This document shows positions 1-5,640 of a stretch of 5,640 nucleotides of DNA, in pieces. The notes beneath the pieces were generated by a model that was not told the DNA's origin, searched no databases, and worked only from the letters and a program-made list of their open reading frames with translations. The stretch comes from an uncultured Acidobacteriota bacterium. Its GTDB lineage: Bacteria; Acidobacteriota; Terriglobia; Terriglobales; Acidobacteriaceae. The position numbers and the translations under genes were made by a program. The stretch is taken from the NCBI GenBank assembly GCA_903932385.1, contig CAIZGA010000359.1:1-5640 (forward strand), given 5' to 3'. Positions within the stretch are counted from its first letter, which is position 1. The number at the start of each line of letters is the position of its first letter.

Positions 1-273
1 AAAGACGGAAAGTTTATTCCTATAAATCGCTATTCAAAAATACCCAAGAGTTCGCATAAAGATATGCCGAACAAAGCACTAATGTCATGTATGATCGTCG
101 ACAACTTTTCTTTGGAGAAACGATGAATTGACGGGTGACCTACCCATATACAACCCACACAACACATCGGGTGCCCCATCCATCGCCGCTGTTGCGATGG
201 GTGGAAATGAACCATGCCAACCCACCACCGTTGCCTTTCCTCAGCGCAGCGAAGGAGTGACATCGGAACACCA
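1..273. other. Intergenic stretch without a convincing gene
   Basis: This stretch lies downstream of the minus-strand XRE regulator gene. Positions 1 to about 125 are visibly AT-richer than the rest of the window. The remainder contains GGGTG/CACCC-type motifs and one strong stem-loop, annotated separately. A minus-strand reading frame (30-299) is open, but it runs through the stem-loop, overlaps the 3' end of the regulator gene, begins at a non-ATG codon and matches no family I recognise. On the plus strand an SD-like GGAG precedes ATG at 123, but that frame stops after two codons. I see no tRNA, rRNA, IS end or clear intrinsic terminator with a T-run. Confidence 0.6.
176..204. repeat. 11-bp stem-loop (REP-like hairpin)
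   Basis: The left arm at 176-186 (CCATCCATCGC) pairs with the right arm at 194-204 (GCGATGGGTGG). One of the 11 positions is a G-T pairing, and the loop is 7 nt (187-193). Neither side is followed by a T-run, so it does not look like a classical intrinsic terminator on either strand. It lies about 70 bp past the stop of the XRE gene and could act as an mRNA 3'-end stabiliser. It could instead be a dispersed hairpin repeat: I recall GGGTGCCCC-type hairpins in Terriglobia intergenic regions, but this is unverified from one window. Confidence 0.5.
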
Positions 274-543
274 TCATGAACTCTGGTTCTTGATTTCATC
301 CATCAGCTTCTGCAGCGCCTCGGCATGCATCTTCTTCTCCTCCGCAAGCTCCTCCTCATGTTTGAAGATGTACTCCAGCGGCAGTTGAAACAGGTGCCCA
401 ATCTTGAACGCCAGCGGCAGGCTGGGGTCATACTTGCCGGTCTCAATCGCATTCACACTCTGCCGTGAGACGCCCAACCGCGCCGCCAGCTCCGCCTGGC
501 TCCACTCGCGGTCCGCTCGCAGATCTTTCAACCGGTTTTTCAT
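274..543 (-). CDS. Small XRE/Cro-CI family transcriptional regulator
   Basis: This encodes an 89-residue DNA-binding protein. The helix-turn-helix covers roughly residues 15-34 (SQAELAARLGVSRQSVNAIE). It is followed by the GKYDPSLPLAFKI segment (36-48) typical of small stand-alone XRE regulators related to the YgzD/YozG type. Residues 62-86 are a charged, Glu/Lys-rich probable helix. The frame extends upstream to 594, but ATG at 543 is preferred: homologues begin with MKNR-like sequence just before the HTH, and this ATG overlaps the TGA of the upstream membrane gene by 4 nt (540-543), a translational-coupling arrangement. The likely role, by inference, is repressor of its own operon, perhaps through the repeats at 1524-1593. 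There is no effector or membrane domain. The family is certain; the target and signal are unknown. Confidence 0.93.
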   Translation of the reverse strand: MKNRLKDLRADREWSQAELAARLGVSRQSVNAIETGKYDPSLPLAFKIGHLFQLPLEYIFKHEEELAEEKKMHAEALQKLMDEIKNQSS

Positions 544-959
544 CTGTATCTCACACGGACAACAACGCTTGCGATTCCGTAGGCGAGGTAGCAAAGCGAA
601 ATGTTGATGTAGAGCGGCGGCGGCGCAACCCCAAGGTAGAGCGTAATGAATCCCCAGGTGGAGTTAATGGCCAGCATCATGCCCACACTCCACAGCAGCG
701 TCTGCGTAATCAGCATGCGCGCAAATTCATCGGTCTCGCGATACAGATACCGCCCGGTTATCACAATGCACGCCACAAATGGAATTGCCGGCAGCACAGC
801 AAGCGCATACGCCCAAATACCCACAGGGTGCTGCGCACGAAACACCGCCTTGACCGCCGCCATCACCAGCATCGTGACGGCAAAACATACATTCAGCAGA
901 ATTCCGTAGCGGAACTGCAGCCGACTGATTGCAGAATTGGTTTTGCAGATAGAACTCAT
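540..959 (-). CDS. Small four-helix membrane protein, second of a tandem pair
   Basis: This is a 139-residue hydrophobic protein with four probable membrane segments, at about 18-37, 47-68, 88-107 and 116-134. A cytosolic-looking loop carries GRYLxxExDEFxRxLxT (69-85), followed by LLW at 88-90. The same motif with identical spacing occurs in the neighbouring gene at 1029-1463, so the two are probably paralogues; both also end in RYR. The frame is open to a TTG at 1001, but ATG at 959 is chosen because AAGGG lies just upstream of it. The stop overlaps the start of the XRE gene. Small membrane proteins paired with a small XRE regulator are common in bacteria and mostly of unknown function. I do not recognise a named family with certainty, and nothing shows a transported substrate. 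Confidence 0.85.
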   Translation of the reverse strand: MSSICKTNSAISRLQFRYGILLNVCFAVTMLVMAAVKAVFRAQHPVGIWAYALAVLPAIPFVACIVITGRYLYRETDEFARMLITQTLLWSVGMMLAINSTWGFITLYLGVAPPPLYINISLCYLAYGIASVVVRVRYR

Positions 960-1028
960 AAAATTTTCCCTTCGTTGTTTGCCATCAAATCTGAGAATCA
1001 ATTTTTTGCCGCTACTTCCGCCGCTGCC

Positions 1029-1463
1029 TCAGCGATACCTCCACTGCAGGATGCGAAAGCTGATGCCGCCGCCGATAATCAACAAGTCCGCATCCAGCAA
1101 CGTCAGCGGAAACGGATGGTTGTAGATGTTCATCAACGCATTGGCAAACGCGTTGCCCACCATCGCCAGTGCGAATCCCCACAGCGTCGCCCGCGTCACC
1201 AGCCCGCGGATAAATTCATCCGGCTCCGCCGCCAGATACCGCCCCAAAATCAGGATCGCCAGCAGAATCGGCAACGCTGTAATCGCAGCAATCAAATACA
1301 CAACCCACTCCGGCGCATGACTCTCTGCCAGCAGCAGCCGCTGCAACGGCGGAAACGCATCCGTTAACAAATTCGGCATATTCGGCATGGAAAAATTCGT
1401 CACCACGGTCAGCAACATCACACCGCCCACCAGCCGCATCGTCCGCCGCTGCAAAGGCGTCAT
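1029..1463 (-). CDS. Small four-helix membrane protein, first of a tandem pair
   Basis: This is a 144-residue membrane protein and the promoter-proximal gene of the minus-strand operon. Hydrophobic segments lie at about 10-25, 54-73, 92-111 and 120-139. Between the second and third is GRYLxxExDEFxRxLxT (74-90), the signature shared with the next gene 69 nt downstream. ATG at 1463 follows a GGGGGA purine tract by 8 nt. An alternative ATG at 1493 has its own strong GGGGGGAG tract, but the ten added codons (including TTA, TGT, AAT, AAA) are AT-rich and unlike this gene, so the shorter form is preferred. The function is unknown. Coexpression with a paralogue and a repressor suggests a small regulated membrane module, by inference only. 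Confidence 0.84.
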   Translation of the reverse strand: MTPLQRRTMRLVGGVMLLTVVTNFSMPNMPNLLTDAFPPLQRLLLAESHAPEWVVYLIAAITALPILLAILILGRYLAAEPDEFIRGLVTRATLWGFALAMVGNAFANALMNIYNHPFPLTLLDADLLIIGGGISFRILQWRYR

Positions 1464-1523
1464 AGTTTTATTCCCCCAACAAAGTAAAGCCATACCCACT
1501 CCCCCCTCTCAATTTCCATCAAC

Positions 1524-1558
1524 CAAACTTTACAAATTTCTGACAAGCAAACTTTACA
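1524..1558. repeat. Direct repeat CAAACTTTACA, two copies
   Basis: Two identical 11-mers (CAAACTTTACA) lie at 1524-1534 and 1548-1558, a 24-bp period. On the minus strand each reads TGTAAAGTTTG. One copy covers the predicted -10 of the minus-strand promoter and the other lies just after the predicted start point. They are candidate operator sites, but a chance duplication in an AT-rich spacer is possible. Confidence 0.5.
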
Positions 1559-1580
1559 CATGGAAAATAGGGTATGTCAA
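1551..1580 (-). promoter_or_regulatory. Probable sigma-70-type promoter of the membrane/XRE operon
   Basis: On the minus strand a perfect -35 hexamer TTGACA (1580-1575) is followed after 18 nt by TAAAGT (1556-1551), which matches TATAAT at four of six positions. Transcription would start near 1544, leaving about 80 nt of leader before ATG at 1463. The -10 element lies inside one copy of an 11-bp direct repeat, and the -35 lies inside an imperfect dyad. This arrangement fits repression by the operon's own XRE protein. Confidence 0.5.
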
Positions 1581-1593
1581 GTATCCTTTCCAT
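1560..1593. promoter_or_regulatory. Imperfect dyad in the divergent control region
   Basis: ATGGAAA (1560-1566) and TTTCCAT (1587-1593) form perfect 7-bp inverted arms 20 nt apart. The interior AGGGTA/TATCCT adds partial symmetry. The predicted -35 of the minus-strand operon (1575-1580) sits inside. A dimeric repressor site is one reading, and the XRE protein encoded by the operon is the obvious candidate. No direct evidence links them. Confidence 0.35.
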
Positions 1594-1629
1594 TTTTCCG
1601 TGTTGGCATGTTTCGGTGCGGCGGACAAG

Positions 1630-1635
1630 TACAAT
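1630..1635 (+). promoter_or_regulatory. Possible -10 element (TACAAT) immediately before proS
   Basis: TACAAT matches the -10 consensus at five of six positions and ends 9 nt before the proS ATG. No convincing -35 sits at 16-18 nt: TTGGCA at 1603-1608 is 21 nt away. If used, transcription would begin within a few bases of the ATG and give a nearly leaderless message. This would agree with the lack of any Shine-Dalgarno sequence before 1645. Confidence 0.35.
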
Positions 1636-1644
1636 TAACCACGC

Positions 1645-3459
1645 ATGCAAAGATGGTCGAAACTCTTCATTCCTACCCTTCGTGAGGCCCCTGCAGACGC
1701 AGAAGTGGCCAGCCACAAGCTCCTGCTACGCGCCGGTTATATTCGGCAGCTGGGGGCCGGCTTGTATAGCTACCTGTTTCTGGGGCAGCGGTCGCTCAAC
1801 AAGATCATTGCCATTGTCCGCGAGGAGATGGATACGATTGCGCAGGAATTCCTGCTGCCGGCGTTGAACCCGCGCGAAGTGTGGGAGGAAAGCGGCCGCT
1901 GGACCGGCATGGGGCAGAACATGTTCCGGCTGACCGACCGCAAGGGCGCCGAGCTGTGCCTGGGCATGACGCACGAGGAGATTATGACCTCCATCGCGCG
2001 GAATGAACTACGCAGTTACAAACAGCTGCCGCAGATCTGGTATCAAATCCAGAACAAGTTTCGCGACGAACCGCGGCCCAAGAGCGGATTGCTGCGCGTG
2101 CGCCAGTTCACCATGAAGGACGCGTACAGTTTTGACATTGACGCGGCAGGGCTGGATGAAAGCTATCGCAAACATGACGCGGTGTACCGCAAAATTTTCA
2201 AACGCTGCGGACTGGAATTTGTGGCCGTCGATGCCGACTCGGGCGCGATGGGCGGATCGCAGTCGCAGGAGTTTATGGTCTACACCGATGCGGGCGAAGA
2301 CCTGATTGCCAGTTGCCCCGTCTGCGGCTACGCGGCCAACGTGGAGAAGGCGACGTCGAAGTTAGATGAGGTTGAGGAACTTAATTCTGGTAATCCAGAA
2401 ATTGATATTTCTACGCCAAACGTTACAACGATTGAGCAACTTACAAAATTTCTTAAAATCGATCCAACACATTTAATCAAAACTTTAGCTTATGTAGTGA
2501 CCTATATTGACTCTTACGGCAAACACATAATCACTCCGGTCATCTTCTTTCTCCGTGGTGACCATTCTTTGAATGAAGCTAAGCTAACTGGGAGCAGATT
2601 TATTAGTGGATCGTTTTCAGGAGCGTGTGAAGTTAGGCCTATGTTACCGGATGAAATCCGTGAATTTTTCGGAAGTGAACCCGGTTATTTAGGCCCTACA
2701 GCCACTCTTCGTAGATCGACACTTGGAGGCAAAGTAGCTCAATTCTATGGTGATAAAGCTTTAATCGGTCGGCAAAACATGATTGCTGGCGCAAACAAGA
2801 CAGGTTTCCATCGTTACATTGAAATGAATGATCTACCACCGCTGGCTGGCACATTTTATGATGATTTTCGTCTTGTCAACGAAGGCGAAGGCTGCCCCAC
2901 GGCGAATTGCTCGGGCAAGTTGAAAGTGGCGAAGGCGGTAGAGATTGGCCACATCTTCAAGCTCGGCTACAAGTATTCGCAGAGCATGGGCGCGACGGTT
3001 CTGGACCGCGACGGTAAAGAAGTAACGCCGATTATGGGCAGCTACGGCATCGGCATTGAACGCATTTTGACGGCGGCAATTGAACAGGCCGCAGTGACGG
3101 CCGATGCGCGCGAAGAAAATCCAAAGTTCAAGGGCAACGGCTTTGCGCTGCCGGCCAACATTGCGCCGTTTGAAGTGGTGGTGACGGTGACCAACTCCAC
3201 CGACGTTGCGCTGGCCGAGGCCGGTGAAAAAGCGGCGGCGGCGTTGCAGGCCGCTGGCGTGGACGTGCTGCTGGATGACCGCGATGAGCGCGCCGGGGTA
3301 AAGTTCAAGGACGCGGACCTGATCGGCATACCGCTGCGTCTAAATGTTGGCAAAAAACTGGCCGAAGGAAAACTGGAGCTGGTGAACCGGCTGACGGGCC
3401 AGAGCGTAGATATAGCTGTGGATGAAGCTGCATCGGCAATAAAAAACCTGCTCAACTGA
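1645..3459 (+). CDS. proS: Prolyl-tRNA synthetase, bacterial type with editing domain
   Basis: This 604-residue cytosolic class IIa enzyme charges tRNA-Pro with proline using ATP and clears mischarged Ala-tRNA-Pro. The start gives the usual N-terminus ([20 protein letters not shown]). THEE lies at 109-112. Motif 2 is FRDE at 139-142, with MKDAYSF at 157-163. The YbaK-like INS editing domain covers about 240-412, with Lys279 in the context LIKTL and GYLGP (GxxxP) at 347-351. Motif 3, GSYGIGIER, is at 465-473. The anticodon-binding domain runs from about 508 and contains [11 protein letters not shown] (544-554). Cysteine pairs C224/C227 and C417/C422 flank the editing domain. The protein is slightly longer than the 572-residue E. 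coli enzyme. The editing-domain DNA (2362-2880) is much AT-richer than the rest, which suggests a mosaic origin. No Shine-Dalgarno sequence is seen. A class A PBP gene follows after 54 bp. Confidence 0.97.
   Translation: MQRWSKLFIPTLREAPADAEVASHKLLLRAGYIRQLGAGLYSYLFLGQRSLNKIIAIVREEMDTIAQEFLLPALNPREVWEESGRWTGMGQNMFRLTDRKGAELCLGMTHEEIMTSIARNELRSYKQLPQIWYQIQNKFRDEPRPKSGLLRVRQFTMKDAYSFDIDAAGLDESYRKHDAVYRKIFKRCGLEFVAVDADSGAMGGSQSQEFMVYTDAGEDLIASCPVCGYAANVEKATSKLDEVEELNSGNPEIDISTPNVTTIEQLTKFLKIDPTHLIKTLAYVVTYIDSYGKHIITPVIFFLRGDHSLNEAKLTGSRFISGSFSGACEVRPMLPDEIREFFGSEPGYLGPTATLRRSTLGGKVAQFYGDKALIGRQNMIAGANKTGFHRYIEMNDLPPLAGTFYDDFRLVNEGEGCPTANCSGKLKVAKAVEIGHIFKLGYKYSQSMGATVLDRDGKEVTPIMGSYGIGIERILTAAIEQAAVTADAREENPKFKGNGFALPANIAPFEVVVTVTNSTDVALAEAGEKAAAALQAAGVDVLLDDRDERAGVKFKDADLIGIPLRLNVGKKLAEGKLELVNRLTGQSVDIAVDEAASAIKNLLN
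2362..2880 (+). other. Low-GC segment inside proS (editing domain), probable recombined patch
   Basis: A hand count gives about 41% G+C over 2401-2880. The adjacent lines give about 65-67% (2221-2340), 62% (2881-2940) and 55% (2941-3000). Codon choice changes abruptly. The segment has TTA leucine at residues 240, 277, 281, 334, 349 and 373, four TCT serine codons and a single CTG. The rest of proS has about 26 CTG and no TTA. The edges are placed by codon style and may be off by a few tens of bases. The frame is open throughout and the segment coincides with the INS/YbaK editing domain. I see no target-site duplication or inverted ends, so homologous exchange fits better than an inserted element. 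Confidence 0.75.
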
Positions 3460-3513
3460 CACCATTTGCAGCCGCGATTTGCATCCAACAACAGACTGCA
3501 GGAAACGACAGGC

Positions 3514-5640
3514 ATGGCGCTCAAGATAAAACTCGGTGGTGATGGCGGTGAGGGCTTCTTCAACAATCCTCTGGTACGGTACGCGCTGTTGTTTTTGCTG
3601 GTGTGCGTGCTGGTGTGCGGCGGAATATTTTTCTACTTTCTGCACAAGTATGAGCAGTTGGTAGACGAAAAAATGGCGCACCCGATTTTTGCCACCACGG
3701 CGCAGGTGTACGCGGCTCCGCGTGAAGTGCGCGTGGGCCAGCGGCTGACAGCGGCGGCGATTGCGAACGAACTGCGCCAGGCAGGATACAACACGCAGCC
3801 GGAGATGGGCGGATACCAACTGCGCAGCACGTCGCAGGGAGACAGCATCAAAATCAAGCCCGGGCCGCAGTCGTACCACTCGCCCGATGGCGCGACAATT
3901 TTGACCAGCGAAGGCGAAGTGCAGCAGATTACCGGCGAGAACGGTGTGGAACTGGCCGCGTATGAACTGGAGCCGCTGCTCATCACCGGACTGAGCGAAG
4001 ACAACAGCCGCACCAAACGCCAACTGCTGACGTACAACGAGATTCCCAAAAAACTGGTGAATGCGGTGGTGGCGATTGAAGACCGCAGATTTTTTGAGCA
4101 CGGCGGACTGGATTACATCCGTATCTTCGGCGCGATTCGCAACGACATGTTCCATCGCCACACGTATACCGAAGGTGGTTCGACGCTGACGCAGCAACTG
4201 GCGCGCGGATTTTTTTTGACGCCGGAGCGTACGGTATCGCGTAAGTTGCGCGAGGCGGTGATTGCGCTGATTCTGGAGCATAAATTCACCAAGCAGCAGA
4301 TTTTTGAGATGTACGCGAATGAAATCAATCTGGGCCAGCGCGGCAGTTATGCGATTGATGGATTTGGCGAAGCGGCGCGAACGTATTTTGGCAAAGACGT
4401 TGGGCAGTTGGACACGGCGGAGTGCGCATTGCTGGCGGGAATTGTGCAAAGCCCCAACCGTCTGAATCCGTATCGGCATCCGGACCGTGTGATTGAACGG
4501 CGCAACCTGGTGCTGGATTCGATGGTGGAGACCGGCGCGATTACGCAGAGCGAAGCGGAAACGGCGAAAGCAGAGCCGTTGAAACTGGCGCCGGCCAATG
4601 TGGACGCAAGCGAGGCCCCGTATTTTGTGGACCTGGTGCATGACCAGCTGGTGCAGAAATTCGGCGACCATGACATCAACGCAAACGGTGTGCGGATTTA
4701 TACGTCGTTGGATCCGCAACTGCAACGCGTTGCCGCGGATGCTGTGGACATCGGCATCAAGGGCGTGGACGACATTGTGCGCAAGATGCACACGCACCGC
4801 ACCAAGGCCGGCACGGTGGTGGATCCGAATATTATTTATCCGCAGGTGGCGTTGATTGCGTTGAATCCGCACACGGGGCAGATACTGGCGTTGGTGGGCG
4901 GACGCAATTATGGCAACAGTCAGTTGGACCACGCGCTGGCGAAGCGACCGACGGGATCCATCTTCAAACCGTTTGTGTATGCGGCTGCGTACAGCGCGAG
5001 CATCAACGGCACGCAGTTGAACGAAGGCGGCGGAACGTTTACCGCGCTGACGCGGCTGCATGACGAGCCGACGACGTTTACTTACGACAATGGCCGCCAG
5101 ACGTATGCGCCGCATAATTTTGAAGGCGAGTACATGGGCGATGTGACGGCGAGTTTTGCGCTGGCGCATTCGCTGAACAACGCGACGATTTCACTCGCGA
5201 GCATGGTGGGATATGACAACGTGGCGCAGCTGGCGCACGATGCGGGCATCAAGAGCGTAGAGGCGACCCCGGCGATGGCGATTGGTTCGTATGATGCGAC
5301 GCCGATTGACATGGCGGGCGCGTACACAGTTTTCGCCAACAACGGCGTACACATTACGCCGTGGCTGCTGGCCAGCGTGCGGAATCCGAATGGCGACGTG
5401 CTGGCGGATTATTCTCCGGAAGCGAAGGAAGTGCTAGATCCGCGAGTTGCTTTTCTGACGACGAGCCTGATGGAAGGCGTGTTGAATTATGGAACCGGTG
5501 CGGGCGTTCGCGGGATGGGATTTAATTCTCCCGCTGCCGGAAAAACCGGAACCAGCCATGATGCGTGGTTCGCCGGATTCACGAGCAACCTGATTTGCAT
5601 TGTGTGGGTGGTCAACGACGATTACAGCGACGTGAAGATT
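3514..5640 (+). CDS. Class A penicillin-binding protein (PBP1B-like), 3' end outside window
   Basis: This is a bifunctional glycosyltransferase/DD-transpeptidase that polymerises lipid II and cross-links peptidoglycan in the periplasm. The visible 709 residues contain a short cytosolic N-terminus and one membrane anchor (about 23-43). A UB2H-like domain (about 64-159) runs from a VYA start to YELEPLLITGL. The GT51 domain has catalytic Glu189 in EDRRFFEHGG, GGSTLTQQL (221-229), a probable second glutamate at 247, and the EMYANEINLG segment (265-274). The transpeptidase domain (from about 443) has nucleophile Ser482 and Lys485 (SIFK), SLN at 553-555 and KTGT at 677-680, so all three penicillin-binding motifs are intact. 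ATG at 3514 follows AGGA (3500-3503) by 10 nt. The frame reaches the window edge with no stop; by comparison with 844-residue E. coli PBP1B, about 100 or more residues are missing. The gene may be cotranscribed with proS. Confidence 0.95.
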   Translation, partial: MALKIKLGGDGGEGFFNNPLVRYALLFLLVCVLVCGGIFFYFLHKYEQLVDEKMAHPIFATTAQVYAAPREVRVGQRLTAAAIANELRQAGYNTQPEMGGYQLRSTSQGDSIKIKPGPQSYHSPDGATILTSEGEVQQITGENGVELAAYELEPLLITGLSEDNSRTKRQLLTYNEIPKKLVNAVVAIEDRRFFEHGGLDYIRIFGAIRNDMFHRHTYTEGGSTLTQQLARGFFLTPERTVSRKLREAVIALILEHKFTKQQIFEMYANEINLGQRGSYAIDGFGEAARTYFGKDVGQLDTAECALLAGIVQSPNRLNPYRHPDRVIERRNLVLDSMVETGAITQSEAETAKAEPLKLAPANVDASEAPYFVDLVHDQLVQKFGDHDINANGVRIYTSLDPQLQRVAADAVDIGIKGVDDIVRKMHTHRTKAGTVVDPNIIYPQVALIALNPHTGQILALVGGRNYGNSQLDHALAKRPTGSIFKPFVYAAAYSASINGTQLNEGGGTFTALTRLHDEPTTFTYDNGRQTYAPHNFEGEYMGDVTASFALAHSLNNATISLASMVGYDNVAQLAHDAGIKSVEATPAMAIGSYDATPIDMAGAYTVFANNGVHITPWLLASVRNPNGDVLADYSPEAKEVLDPRVAFLTTSLMEGVLNYGTGAGVRGMGFNSPAAGKTGTSHDAWFAGFTSNLICIVWVVNDDYSDVKI

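Noticed and set aside
123..131. A two-codon plus-strand ORF (ATG AAT TGA) after an SD-like GGAG
   Set aside because: No downstream gene on the plus strand could be regulated by it nearby, so chance is the simplest explanation.
30..299. An 89-codon minus-strand frame downstream of the XRE gene
   Set aside because: It overlaps the end of the XRE gene, lacks an ATG and RBS, and its middle is translated hairpin repeat (Trp/His/Pro/Gly-rich). Only its last third is mentioned, as a weak finding.
960..1028. A terminator between the two membrane-protein genes
   Set aside because: The GC-rich blocks (GCGGCGG, GCGGC on the minus strand) are direct rather than inverted repeats, so no stem forms before the A-rich run.
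465..1367. A 300-codon open frame on the plus strand across the membrane-protein operon
   Set aside because: The product is full of Arg/Gln/His runs with no fold, while the opposite strand encodes coherent membrane proteins with sensible starts and RBS. It is a shadow frame.
1603..1619. A sigma-54-like promoter (TTGGCA ... TGC) before proS
   Set aside because: The GG and GC dinucleotides are separated by 11 nt rather than the required 10, and the downstream box is poor.
2362..2880. Reading the low-GC segment of proS as an intein or inserted mobile element
   Set aside because: The segment encodes the expected editing domain of bacterial ProRS with its lysine and GxxxP motif. It has no splicing or homing motifs and no terminal repeats or target duplication.
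3464..3483. Repeated ATTTGCA (3464-3470 and 3477-3483) between proS and the PBP gene
   Set aside because: A 7-bp direct repeat at a 13-bp period is too short to separate from chance, and it forms neither a hairpin nor a promoter.
3340..5169. A 609-codon open frame on the minus strand, opposite proS and the PBP gene
   Set aside because: It is antisense to the well-supported PBP gene. Its product is rich in Arg, His and Gln with no recognisable domain, as expected for a shadow of GC-rich coding DNA.

Overview
The window looks like ordinary chromosome from a GC-rich free-living bacterium. The prolyl-tRNA synthetase (ProRS) N-terminus and the penicillin-binding protein read most like those of Acidobacteriota (Terriglobia). 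This assignment rests on remembered family resemblance, not on a search. There are five genes: three on the minus strand at the left and two on the plus strand at the right. No tRNA, rRNA, CRISPR array, transposase or phage gene is visible.

Layout: positions 1-273 hold no convincing gene. The stretch is relatively AT-rich to about 125 and then contains an 11-bp stem-loop (176-204). Positions 274-1463 are a compact minus-strand operon. Two small four-helix membrane proteins (1029-1463 and 540-959) share the motif GRYLxxExDEFxRxLxT and look like a tandem duplication. They are followed by a small XRE/Cro-type repressor (274-543) whose ATG overlaps the stop of the second membrane gene by 4 nt. 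Positions 1464-1644 are a divergent control region with a good minus-strand promoter, a 24-bp-spaced direct repeat and an imperfect dyad. Positions 1645-3459 are proS. After a 54-bp gap, 3514-5640 is the first 709 codons of a class A penicillin-binding protein of the PBP1B type, cut by the window edge. proS and the PBP gene may be cotranscribed, but they share no pathway.

The most striking observation is inside proS. The middle third (about 2362-2880), which encodes the YbaK-like editing (INS) domain, has roughly 41% G+C and AT-rich codon choice (six TTA leucine codons, one CTG). The rest of proS is near 55-67% G+C and uses about 26 CTG and no TTA leucine codons. The frame is intact and the editing lysine and GxxxP motif are present. 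The gene therefore looks like a functional mosaic in which the editing domain came from a lower-GC donor. Secondary points are a possible leaderless start for proS, a possible operator array between the divergent units, and a UB2H-like domain in the PBP.
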